A DNA stretch of 64,000 bases from Thalassobium sp. (GTDB lineage Bacteria; Pseudomonadota; Gammaproteobacteria; Pseudomonadales; Oceanobacteraceae), in assembly GCA_002733205.1 (NCBI GenBank), contig NVUW01000002.1, positions 558,001 through 622,000 of the forward strand, written 5' to 3'. The notes under the pieces are model-generated. The model saw only the letters and a program-made list of their open reading frames with translations, was not told the origin of the DNA and ran no database searches. Both the position numbers and the translations under genes were made by a program. Position 1 is the stretch's first letter; each line of letters opens with the position of its first letter. This document shows positions 53,152 through 60,801 of this stretch, piece by piece.

Positions 53152-53276
53152 CCCTTCGACACGCTCGTGCCTCGCTGCTCAGGATGAACGGAGTTTTTGG
53201 ATATAAACACCGTTCGCACTAAACACAGTTCGCACAAACACCGTTCGCACTGAGCGCGAAGCAGTCGAAGTGCGGG
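53152..53276. repeat. Inverted pair of dispersed-type repeats
   Basis: CCCTTCGAC...CTCAGGATGAACGG (53152-53193) and its approximate reverse complement ending CAGTCGAAGTGCGGG (53241-53276) face each other. Copies of this sequence type occur between genes in many bacterial genomes; here they would allow a long hairpin. Confidence 0.6.
53205..53251 (+). repeat. Three-copy short tandem repeat (15-16 bp)
   Basis: AAACACCGTTCGCACT, AAACACAGTTCGCAC and AAACACCGTTCGCACT run head to tail, located between the two inverted elements. Confidence 0.8.
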
Positions 53277-53325
53277 CAAATAAAAAAAAAGCTTCATGGT
53301 AGGGCATCGGGCGTTTCTCGTTTTT

Positions 53326-53398
53326 TCGTTCCTACGCTCCGCGTGGGAACGCAACTGTGCCAGCAGGGACTACCACGCAGAGCGTGGAAGCCAGATGA
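53326..53398 (+). repeat. Third, partial copy of the 96-bp repeat
   Basis: From CGTTCCTACGCTCCGCGTGG to about AGATGA it matches the tandem units for some 70 bases, including the CAGCAGGGACTACCACGCAG core of copy 2, but lacks their second half. Confidence 0.8.
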
Positions 53399-53530
53399 AC
53401 TGAACAGCCTTGCTGTGTACCTGACCTGAGCAGCTATTAGCCGTCTCAGCCGCAACAGCCCGTTCCAGCCAAACACGCCGATTGTCGGCTCTGAGCCCCG
53501 TTTTCCCCGTTCAGGCGATCAACCCGCTTG

Positions 53531-53539
53531 TGGTACAAT
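53531..53539 (+). promoter_or_regulatory. Extended -10 promoter of the TetR gene at 53695
   Basis: TGG-TACAAT (TG-n-TACAAT) gives an extended -10 box. A TTCAGG at 53510-53515 sits 18 bases upstream as a weak -35. Confidence 0.4.
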
Positions 53540-53694
53540 CGCACCTTCTTTGCCGGTACTCACCCGGCGTCTAAACCCTCCTGCCGCAGACTGAGAGGGT
53601 GTCGATAAAACCATCCTGCATACCGATTTTTAGTTCACCGGGCGTTATTACGTCCGGTGTCTGTCTTTGTTTGTACTGTGTTCAGGAGCTGATG

Positions 53695-54321
53695 ATGTTG
53701 CAACCGGGTTTAACCACCGCCCAGCGCCGTATCTACAACGCTGCACTGCAGTTGTTTGCCGAAAAGGGCGCAACTCAGGTTACGGTGCGCGAGTTGGCGG
53801 ATATTGCCGGCGTTGCCCGTGGCACGGTTTACAACCACGTTGATTCTATTCAGGGGCTGTTTGAAGAAGTGGCAGTGACTCTGGCAACGGACATGAACCA
53901 GCGCATTGTCAGCAGCTTCCGCCAGCAGAATGATCCGGCAGCCAAGCTGGCGACAGCCATCCGCCTGTATGTGCGCCGCGCCCATGAAGAACCGGCCTGG
54001 GGTAACTTTATCAGCCGCTTTGGTTTCAGCAGTACGGCATTACGCCGTCTGGGGGCTGGTGCGCCGGTGCAGGTGCTGATGGATGGTATTCAGTGTGGCC
54101 AGTACCGCATACGGGTTGATCAGCTGTCGGCGGTGGTCACCATGATTGCCAGCTCGGTGCTGGGAGCGATTTATCTGGTACGCGAAGGTCTGCGCACCTG
54201 GCGTGATGCCGGCAGCGACTGTGCTGAACTGGTGCTGCGCGCGCTGGGGTTGAGTGAAGAACAGGCGCGGACTTTGGCCACCGCCGAGTTGCTGCCGCTG
54301 CCCGAGCCACGGCTGGGCTAA
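53695..54321 (+). CDS. TetR family transcriptional regulator
   Basis: A 208-residue predicted repressor. The N-terminal helix-turn-helix (about 10-55) reads RIYNAALQLFAEKGATQVTV, then VRELADIAGVARGTVYNHV, a canonical TetR DNA-binding region. The C-terminal ligand domain is not diagnostic. The ATG at 53695 has AGGAG six bases away; the preceding ATG at 53692 is also possible. The stop codon lies in a 12-bp tandem repeat. Its neighbours are a divergent-independent SLC13 permease gene 155 bases downstream, which may be regulated by it; the ligand is unknown. Confidence 0.88.
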   Translation: MLQPGLTTAQRRIYNAALQLFAEKGATQVTVRELADIAGVARGTVYNHVDSIQGLFEEVAVTLATDMNQRIVSSFRQQNDPAAKLATAIRLYVRRAHEEPAWGNFISRFGFSSTALRRLGAGAPVQVLMDGIQCGQYRIRVDQLSAVVTMIASSVLGAIYLVREGLRTWRDAGSDCAELVLRALGLSEEQARTLATAELLPLPEPRLG

Positions 54322-54352
54322 CGGCTGTGCTAACGGCTGTGCTAACGGCTGT
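54317..54352 (+). repeat. 12-bp tandem repeat across the TetR stop codon
   Basis: Three exact copies of GCTAACGGCTGT follow each other, with a partial fourth (GTTAG). The first contains the stop codon TAA at 54319-54321, so a change in repeat number leaves the protein intact. Confidence 0.85.
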
Positions 54353-54475
54353 GTTAGTGCCCGCAAGGCAGTCTGCATTCTTATGCAATTTAGTTACCTT
54401 TAAATTACTTAATATTCCTTCGGGTTCTGGTTACTCCGGTTAATATGCATCACCTTATGTTATCCGGAGCATGCC

Positions 54476-56242
54476 GTGGACTGGCAAGGCTGGTTTTCTC
54501 TCGCACTCACCGCAGCGGTGCTGCTGACGCTTATTTTTACTTCGGTACGGCCGCATCTGGCGATGATGGCAGCGTTAACCCTGCTCAGCGTCAGTGGTGT
54601 GTTAAGCAGTGGCGAGGCGCTGGCGGGTTTCAGTAACAGCGGTCTGATTACCGTGGCGGCCATGTTTGTGGTGGCGGCGGGGATTCATGCCTCCGGTGGT
54701 ATCGATATTCTGGTCAACCGCTTACTCGGCCGGCCCCTGACCCTGCGTTCGGCCTTGCTGCGCATCTTTGCGCCGGTGATGCTGCTCAGCGGTTTTCTCA
54801 ATAACACGCCAGTCGTGGCGACCATGATTCCGGCGATTAACAGCTGGTCGCAGAAGATTGGTATCAATGCCTCCAAGCTGATGATTCCGCTCAGCTATAG
54901 CGCCATTCTTGGCGGCACCCTGACACTGATCGGCACCAGCACCAACCTGATTGTGAATGGTCAGTACCAGTCGTTAACCGGTGGCGAAGGTTTCTCGCTG
55001 TTTTCTATTACTGCCATTGGTCTGCCGGTGGCCATTATCGGCGGCCTGTTTATGTGGCTGTTTTTTCCGCGCATGCTGCCACAGCGCCGCAGCGGCGAAG
55101 GCTTCGAAAACCTGCGCGAATTTACCCTCGAAGTGTCGGTGGCCAGCGATGGCCCATTGGTCGGCAAAACCGTGCTGGAAGCCGGTCTGCGTGATCTGGA
55201 GCGGGTCTATCTGGTGGAGATTGAACGCGGTGCCACGGTGCTGACTGCAGTATCGTCGGAAGAACGGCTGCAGGGCGGCGACCGTCTGGTATTCGCCGGT
55301 GATACCCAGGCTATTTCAGAATTGCTGCGCATTAACGGTATTGTGCCTTCGGCCATGGCCGGTGAACTGGCGCTGAGTCAGGCGCGGCCGGAGCGCTGTC
55401 TGGTTGAGGCGGTGGTGTCACCGCATTGTGCCGCCATTGGTCAGGCCATCCGCGATGCCCGTTTCCGTGACCGTTACGGTGCAGTGGTGCTGGCGGTAGC
55501 GCGTAACGGCGAGCGGATTCCCGGTAATTTACGGGCGATTAAATTGCAGGCCGGTGACACGTTATTGCTGGAAGCGCGTCCGGCCTTTGTCAGCCGTCAG
55601 CGTTTTAATAAAGACTTTCTGTTAATTAACGATTTAGGCAAAGAAACCCCGCGCCATAATCGCGCGTATTTATCCTGGGGCATTCTGACGGCGGTTGTAC
55701 TGGCCGCGGGTCTGGGCTGGATTTCAATGTTAAACGCGGCATTAATCGGCGCCGGGTTAATGCTGGCGACTGGCTGCTTAACGGTGGAACAGGCGGAGCG
55801 CAGCGTCGATTTAACCGTGGTGATTACCATTGCCGCGTCTTTTGCCTTAGGCGCCGCGCTGCAGAAAACCGGTGTGGCTGCCTACCTGGCGGAAAATATT
55901 GTGCAGCTCAGTGATTACCGCCCGTGGCTGATGCTGATTCTTACCTATGTGGTGGTTTCTATTCTGACTGAGGTGATTACCAATAATGCCGCAGCGGTAT
56001 TAATGCTGCCCATCGTACTGGAAATGACCGACAAAGTTGGTGTCGCCCATGAGCCTTTTATTCTGGTGATTATGATGGCGGCTTCGGCCAGCTTCGCCAC
56101 ACCGCTGGGCTACCAGACCAACCTGATGGTGTACGGCCCGGGTGGCTATAAATTCCGCGATTTCCTGCGCGTGGGTATTCCGATGAATATTCTGGTGGGT
56201 GCAGCAACGCTGACTATTCTGTTGCTGTTCTGGGATATTTAA
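54476..56242 (+). CDS. SLC13/DASS-family permease with two RCK_C (TrkA-C) domains
   Basis: A 588-residue inner-membrane transporter. N-terminal membrane segments include NNTPVVATMIPAINSW near 105 and the SNT-type signature LIGTSTNLIVNGQ near 143; the second half repeats this as TNNAAAVLMLPIV near 500 and TPLGYQTNLMVYGPGGY near 550. Between about 205 and 375 are two soluble TrkA-C-like domains (VLEAGLRDLERVYLVEI and AIGQAIRDARFRDRYGAVVLAV). Members move dicarboxylates, sulfate or other anions with sodium. GTG 54476 starts it, with CGGAG 8 bases before. It follows the TetR gene by about 155 bases, so regulation by that TetR is possible. Confidence 0.88.
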   Translation: MDWQGWFSLALTAAVLLTLIFTSVRPHLAMMAALTLLSVSGVLSSGEALAGFSNSGLITVAAMFVVAAGIHASGGIDILVNRLLGRPLTLRSALLRIFAPVMLLSGFLNNTPVVATMIPAINSWSQKIGINASKLMIPLSYSAILGGTLTLIGTSTNLIVNGQYQSLTGGEGFSLFSITAIGLPVAIIGGLFMWLFFPRMLPQRRSGEGFENLREFTLEVSVASDGPLVGKTVLEAGLRDLERVYLVEIERGATVLTAVSSEERLQGGDRLVFAGDTQAISELLRINGIVPSAMAGELALSQARPERCLVEAVVSPHCAAIGQAIRDARFRDRYGAVVLAVARNGERIPGNLRAIKLQAGDTLLLEARPAFVSRQRFNKDFLLINDLGKETPRHNRAYLSWGILTAVVLAAGLGWISMLNAALIGAGLMLATGCLTVEQAERSVDLTVVITIAASFALGAALQKTGVAAYLAENIVQLSDYRPWLMLILTYVVVSILTEVITNNAAAVLMLPIVLEMTDKVGVAHEPFILVIMMAASASFATPLGYQTNLMVYGPGGYKFRDFLRVGIPMNILVGAATLTILLLFWDI

Positions 56243-56261
56243 AGCGCGCTTAATTCAGCAT

Positions 56262-56292
56262 AAAAAACGGGCAGAAATTCTGCCCGTTTTTT
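56262..56292. terminator. Bidirectional terminator between SLC13 and phosphodiesterase genes
   Basis: AAAAAACGGGCAG...CTGCCCGTTTTTT with a short A/T loop serves both convergent genes. Confidence 0.92.
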
Positions 56293-56318
56293 ATTGCCGT
56301 TAAATATTTTTCTGAGTA

Positions 56319-58136
56319 TTACGGATTCATCAGCCCCGGCCAGGTGCCGCCATTAACCTTGGCTGGATAACTACTGTCGGCGCTGTCGCTGCTGATGGAG
56401 TAACGGATATACCGCTGGTTGCTGAGGAAAAAATATGCGCGGCTGTCGTTCCATTTTACCGCGGCGGTAATATCCTGGGCATAAGCGCCAAGGCCCGGCC
56501 AGGTATTATCATTAACCGCTTTCGGGTAACCGCTGTCTACCCGGTCATCGCCTAAGTCATAACGCAGATAGGTGCCGTTTTTCAGGAAAAAATACACCTT
56601 ATCGCCGGTCCAGCGCAGCGCAGCGGTAATTTGCGTGGCGTGCGCGCCCAGTCCCGGCCAGCTGTTGTCATCGATATTTTTCGGATAACCGGCATCGGCC
56701 TGATCGCTGCTGTTGTTGTAGCGGATATAACGGCCATCGCTTAAAAAATAATAACTGCGGCTGCTGTCTTTGCTGAAGGCGGCAGTAATTAAACCGGCGT
56801 AATTTCCCAATCCCGACCAGCTGTTGTTATTGGTATTGGCCGGATAGCCACTGTCAGACTGGTCGGCGGTTTTGTTATAGCGCACATAGCGGCTGTCATC
56901 GCGGAAAAAGTAGGCGCGGCTCAGGCTCCAGTCGACGGCAGCATCAATATCCACTTTATTCAGGCGCAGTGACACCGGGGTGTTGTTCTGCACCAGGGTG
57001 TAATCAACAATACCGCGCACATCGGCGTTGTCGGCAAAGCCACGCTGCAGGGCATCAACCTGTGTCAGTGCTGTACCGTTGCGGAAAATTTCCACATCAG
57101 CGCTGCTGTCGGCATACCAGCTGAAATCGTTACTGCCACCTCCGGGTAATACTTTACGCACACCTTCGGCTGCGGTTAATGGCAGGCCATCCAGTTGCCA
57201 GCTGATTTGTGGCTCCACACCTAAATAACGCAGTACCGTCGGCGTGATACTGGTTTGTGCCGGATTACCATAAATAGCGGAAAAATCGCCGTTGCTGATA
57301 TCGCTGGTGTACTGGCTGAATTCGCTGTTCAGGGTTTTATTGCTGGCAATAAAAATGGTTTTTTCCTGACGGGTCTGGCTGCCATGGTTGCAACCCAGTA
57401 CCGGTTCACGGCCATGGTCTGTGGTAACCAGTACCAGCCAATCGCTGCTGCTTTGCTCAACCGCATCCAGCAGCTGACCCAGCTGCGCATCCACACCGCG
57501 CAACGCGGTATCGTAGGCCGGGCCAAAACAACGGCTGTGGCCGGCGTGATCAGGCTCGTCCAGGTGCAGGAAAACCAGATCGTAATCGGCGGCAATTAAT
57601 TCGATGCCTTTACTGGTAACGGCGCTGTCGCTAAGGCCATTCAGGGTGATGTCGTTGCCGCTGACTTCGTTGCGGAAATAGCTGGTGTTAGGCGTGCCCC
57701 AGTTCATCACACTGGCGATCTTCGCTTGCGGGCGGGCATCGCGCAGACGTTTAAACAGTGAAGGAAACTCCGGGTTTGCCAGATCAGAATCGTTGGCGGT
57801 GATCTGATGTTTGTTCGCCCATACGCCGGTCAGAATGGTCGACCAGCCAGGTCCGCTGGAGGTTTTCTGTTGGCTGGCTTCGCCATCAACACCGCCGGTA
57901 TAGGCTTTGCGCACCTGCAGGCGGTTGAAATTAGGGGCGCTGATTTGTTGCAGCTCTTCCAGTTGCACGCCGTCGATACCCAGCAGCAATACCCGTGGCG
58001 CGCTGCCGCTTGCCGGTGGCAGTTGTGGATCCGTAACGACGGGCGGTTTGCTGGCTGCCAGGGCGGCCGTGCTGGCGCAGATGCAGAGCATAGCGGCGAG
58101 CAGCCGGCCAAATCTTTGATTGCCTTGGTTAAGCAT
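56319..58136 (-). CDS. Secreted phosphodiesterase (alkaline phosphatase superfamily) with four hemopexin-like repeats
   Basis: A 605-residue exported enzyme. After a signal peptide (MLNQGNQRFGRLLAAML... ending ALAAS) the type I phosphodiesterase/nucleotide pyrophosphatase domain spans about 40-330: LLLGIDGVQ (metal Asp), SGPGWSTILTGVWANKH (nucleophile region), LHLDEPDHAGH and VTTDHGRE (metal Asp/His). A linker follows, and the last 210 residues are four repeats of about 53 residues (pattern ITAAxxW...YFFxxxxYxRY...DxxYPxxxxxxWPGL), the number that closes a hemopexin beta-propeller. The ATG at 58136 is chosen because AGGAG is 6 bases before it and the signal peptide starts there; the frame runs open upstream. 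Substrate unknown. Confidence 0.82.
   Translation of the reverse strand: MLNQGNQRFGRLLAAMLCICASTAALAASKPPVVTDPQLPPASGSAPRVLLLGIDGVQLEELQQISAPNFNRLQVRKAYTGGVDGEASQQKTSSGPGWSTILTGVWANKHQITANDSDLANPEFPSLFKRLRDARPQAKIASVMNWGTPNTSYFRNEVSGNDITLNGLSDSAVTSKGIELIAADYDLVFLHLDEPDHAGHSRCFGPAYDTALRGVDAQLGQLLDAVEQSSSDWLVLVTTDHGREPVLGCNHGSQTRQEKTIFIASNKTLNSEFSQYTSDISNGDFSAIYGNPAQTSITPTVLRYLGVEPQISWQLDGLPLTAAEGVRKVLPGGGSNDFSWYADSSADVEIFRNGTALTQVDALQRGFADNADVRGIVDYTLVQNNTPVSLRLNKVDIDAAVDWSLSRAYFFRDDSRYVRYNKTADQSDSGYPANTNNNSWSGLGNYAGLITAAFSKDSSRSYYFLSDGRYIRYNNSSDQADAGYPKNIDDNSWPGLGAHATQITAALRWTGDKVYFFLKNGTYLRYDLGDDRVDSGYPKAVNDNTWPGLGAYAQDITAAVKWNDSRAYFFLSNQRYIRYSISSDSADSSYPAKVNGGTWPGLMNP
56325..56962 (-). repeat. 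Four hemopexin-type repeat units
   Basis: The four units of about 159 bases encode about 53 residues each. They share Tyr-Phe-Phe, Tyr-x-Arg-Tyr and Trp-(Pro/Ser)-Gly-Leu anchors but differ enough that the duplication is old. Confidence 0.8.
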
Positions 58137-58276
58137 GGTGGTCTCCTTCATTGTTGTTGGTTTTTGGACTAGACCAATATTGGTGTCTGGCATGACATCG
58201 GCGTGAACAAGCGATGAAGCTTCTGTGGCAGCCCGGTACAGCCAATACAGGCTCAGCGGCTGTACAAAAACACCCT

Positions 58277-58314
58277 TGATCAAACAAGTGAATGATGATT
58301 CACTTGTTTGATCA
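58277..58314. promoter_or_regulatory. Near-perfect operator palindrome in the divergent region
   Basis: Arms of 17 bp (TGATCAAACAAGTGAAT and its complement) surround a 4-base spacer (GATG), 31 bases before the TetR start and 140 bases upstream of the phosphodiesterase start. The core AGTGAAT-n4-ATTCACT has the length and layout of a TetR operator, consistent with autoregulation. Confidence 0.75.
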
Positions 58315-58345
58315 GAATTCACAAGGCGAACCCGGAACCGGCGTT

Positions 58346-59059
58346 ATGGCTTACCGCGAAACCGAACATACCCGTGCCCGTAAGGCGAATACCCGCCAGC
58401 GCTTGTTGCATGCGGCGCGTGATTTAGTTGCCGAACAGGGCTTTGCCGCCGCCACGGCGGCGGCAGTGGCGGAGCGCTCCGGCGTCGCGGCGGGTACGAT
58501 TTACCGCCATTTCCCGAATAAACCGGAACTGGTAGCGGAAGTCTTCCGCTACGCCACCGAACACGAAGTGGCGCAGGTGGCTGCGGCCAGCGAGAGTCGT
58601 AATGTGGCCGATGCTTATGCCCTGCGTCTGGCGCGGGCAGTCGCGGTGTTTGCCCGGCGTGCGTTGCAGGGGCCGCAACTGGCCTACGCCCTAATTGCCG
58701 AACCGGTTGATCCGCGCGTCGAGCAGGAGCGCCTGCGTTACCGCATGGCCTACGCCGATATATTTGAAGACCTGATCCGTGACGGCATCGCCAGTGGTGA
58801 ATTTGCTGCGCAGGACGCCGGCATCAGTGCTGCCGCTCTGGTCGGACTGTTAAGCGAGGCGTTAATCGGGCCGTTATTTCCCGGCCAGGCAAAAACGAAC
58901 AGCGCAAACGAATTACCCCAGATGGCGGCACGCGCCGCGATGACCAGCAAAGAACAACAACAATTAATTCAGCAGCTTTGCGCGCTCAGTCTGCGTGCAT
59001 TGGGCAGTGCTGAAGCAAACTCCATAGCCGAGGATGTCAGTTATGAACACCAGCGTTAA
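58346..59059 (+). CDS. TetR family transcriptional regulator
   Basis: A 237-residue predicted repressor. The DNA-binding domain (about 10-62) reads RQRLLHAARDLVAEQGFA, then VAERSGVAAGTIYRHFPNK, typical TetR. The ATG at 58346 is supported by the MAYRETEH start; an in-frame start upstream at 58292 would lie inside the operator palindrome. The stop overlaps the acyl-CoA dehydrogenase start by 17 bases, so the two are coupled. The palindrome at 58277-58314 is the expected site for autoregulation and possibly for repression of the divergent phosphodiesterase. The acyl-CoA dehydrogenase partner suggests a fatty acyl or acyl-CoA signal, which is inference. Confidence 0.88.
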   Translation: MAYRETEHTRARKANTRQRLLHAARDLVAEQGFAAATAAAVAERSGVAAGTIYRHFPNKPELVAEVFRYATEHEVAQVAAASESRNVADAYALRLARAVAVFARRALQGPQLAYALIAEPVDPRVEQERLRYRMAYADIFEDLIRDGIASGEFAAQDAGISAAALVGLLSEALIGPLFPGQAKTNSANELPQMAARAAMTSKEQQQLIQQLCALSLRALGSAEANSIAEDVSYEHQR

Positions 59060-60782
59060 TCCACAAATTACCGACGCCGTAACCCCTTCTGTGGGCACTG
59101 CTGGTGCCAACAGCAGCACAGATTATCAGCAGCATAAATCCCAGGCAGAAACCCATCCGGTTTTTAACCAGCCAACGGCGCTGGAACATTTTAATGCCTA
59201 CGACAGTGATCTGGCGTTACAGCATTGGGTAAAAGCATACGGCGGTGACTGGGCTAGCGATCGTCTCAGTGCTTATGGTGCACGTTGTGGTGGTGATTTA
59301 ATTGAGGCGGGTTTTCAGGCCAACGAAAATAAACCGAAGTTTTATCCCCATGACCGCTTTGGTAACCGTGTGGATCTGGCCAAATTCCATCCGGCGTATC
59401 ACGAATTAATGCGCAGCGCGATCGAAGCCGAAATGCACTCGCTGCCGTGGACGACACCAAAGCCCGGTGCTCATGTGGCCCGTGCTGCAATGGAATATCT
59501 GCATATGAATGCCGATGCCGGTTCCGGTTGTCCGCTGACCATGACCTTTGCCGCAGTACCGGCATTGCAGCATTCGCCCAGTGTCGCCAAAGAATGGGTG
59601 CCGAAAATTACCGCGCGTCATTATGACGAGCGCAATATCCCGTTTTTTGAAAAACAGGGCCTGACCATCGGCATGGCCATGACGGAAAAACAGGGCGGCT
59701 CCGATGTACGCGCCAACACCACCCGTGCCTATGTGGTTGGCAGCAGTACGGGTAACGGTGCCGAGTATGAAATTGTCGGTCATAAATGGTTCTGCTCGGC
59801 CCCTATGTGTGATGCCTTTTTAGTGCTGGCACAAACCGACAGCGGTTTATCCTGCTTTTTATTACCGCGCTGGCGCCCGGATGGCAGCAAAAACCAGATG
59901 TATGTGCAGCGCTTAAAAGACAAGCTGGGTAATATTTCCAACGCTTCTTCCGAGGTGGAATTCCGTGGTGCCTTTGCCTGGATGATTGGTGACGAAGGCC
60001 GCGGTGTGCGCACCATTATCGAAATGGTCTCCATGACCCGTTTCGATTGCATGGTGGGTTCATCGGCATTAATGCGCGGTGCGGTTGCCCAGGCGATTCA
60101 CCACACCTCCGGCCGTTCGGCTTTTGGTAAAAACCTGCACGAGCAGCCATTAATGCAGAATGTGCTGGCGGATATGGCGATTGAAAGCGAAGCGGCGCTG
60201 GCGATCAGTATGCGGGTGGGTCATGCGCTGGATAATCTGGCTGATGAGCAGCAGAATTTATTCGCCCGTTTAGCCACCGCCGTGGGTAAATACTGGATCT
60301 GCAAACGCGCACCACACCTGGCTTACGAGAGTATGGAAAGTGTGGGGGGCGTGGCGTATGTGGAAGACAATATTCTGCCACGTATTTACCGCGAAGCACC
60401 GGTTAATGCCATCTGGGAAGGTTCGGGTAATGTGCAGTGTCTGGATGTATTGCGCGCCATGGGAAAAGAGCCAAAAGTGGTGGATGCCTTTATGGCTGAG
60501 CTGCAGAAAGGTGCTGGTAACTACCGTGAATTTGATCAGTTCCTGCTGAATTTAAAAGATGAATTCACCGATCTGAGCACTCTGGAATACCGCTCACGCA
60601 CGGTGGTCGATAAGCTCGCGGTTGGTTTACAGGCCAGTGTGTTAATTCAGCAGGGTGACAGCAATATTACCGATGCTTTTATCCGCTCGCGTATTGTGCG
60701 TAATGGTGCCTTTAACTACGGCACGCTGGATGCCGGTATCGACTGTTATGCCATTATGAAGCGCGCACAGCCGCAGTTATAA
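59043..60782 (+). CDS. AidB-like acyl-CoA dehydrogenase
   Basis: A 579-residue flavoprotein. The FAD-binding middle domain carries IGMAMTEKQGGSDVRANT near residue 218, and the C-terminal helices carry the catalytic Glu in VNAIWEGSGNVQCLDVLRA near 460 with the preceding GGVAYVEDN. The length, the long N-terminal extension and the IWEGSGN context fit the AidB/isovaleryl-CoA dehydrogenase branch rather than short FadE-type enzymes. E. coli AidB binds DNA and responds to alkylation, but many homologues oxidise short or branched acyl-CoA. ATG 59043 is preferred over 59034 because GAGGA lies 8 bases before it. It overlaps the TetR gene. Confidence 0.88.
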   Translation: MNTSVNPQITDAVTPSVGTAGANSSTDYQQHKSQAETHPVFNQPTALEHFNAYDSDLALQHWVKAYGGDWASDRLSAYGARCGGDLIEAGFQANENKPKFYPHDRFGNRVDLAKFHPAYHELMRSAIEAEMHSLPWTTPKPGAHVARAAMEYLHMNADAGSGCPLTMTFAAVPALQHSPSVAKEWVPKITARHYDERNIPFFEKQGLTIGMAMTEKQGGSDVRANTTRAYVVGSSTGNGAEYEIVGHKWFCSAPMCDAFLVLAQTDSGLSCFLLPRWRPDGSKNQMYVQRLKDKLGNISNASSEVEFRGAFAWMIGDEGRGVRTIIEMVSMTRFDCMVGSSALMRGAVAQAIHHTSGRSAFGKNLHEQPLMQNVLADMAIESEAALAISMRVGHALDNLADEQQNLFARLATAVGKYWICKRAPHLAYESMESVGGVAYVEDNILPRIYREAPVNAIWEGSGNVQCLDVLRAMGKEPKVVDAFMAELQKGAGNYREFDQFLLNLKDEFTDLSTLEYRSRTVVDKLAVGLQASVLIQQGDSNITDAFIRSRIVRNGAFNYGTLDAGIDCYAIMKRAQPQL

Positions 60783-60801
60783 GCTTCGGGACTGCGGGCT
60801 G

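Larger units (their letters stand above)
52917..53694. other. Repeat-bearing intergenic region before a TetR gene
   Basis: About 780 bases without a gene. The left 480 bases hold tandem and dispersed-type repeats listed separately. The right 300 bases hold the TetR promoter (-10 at 53534-53539) and CACCGG/CCGGTG at 53636-53659. Short open frames within the repeats follow the repeat period and are not genes. Confidence 0.7.

Noticed and set aside
52955..53398. CRISPR array
   Set aside because: Only two and a half long copies at a 96-bp period, no short repeats with unique spacers, and no cas genes.
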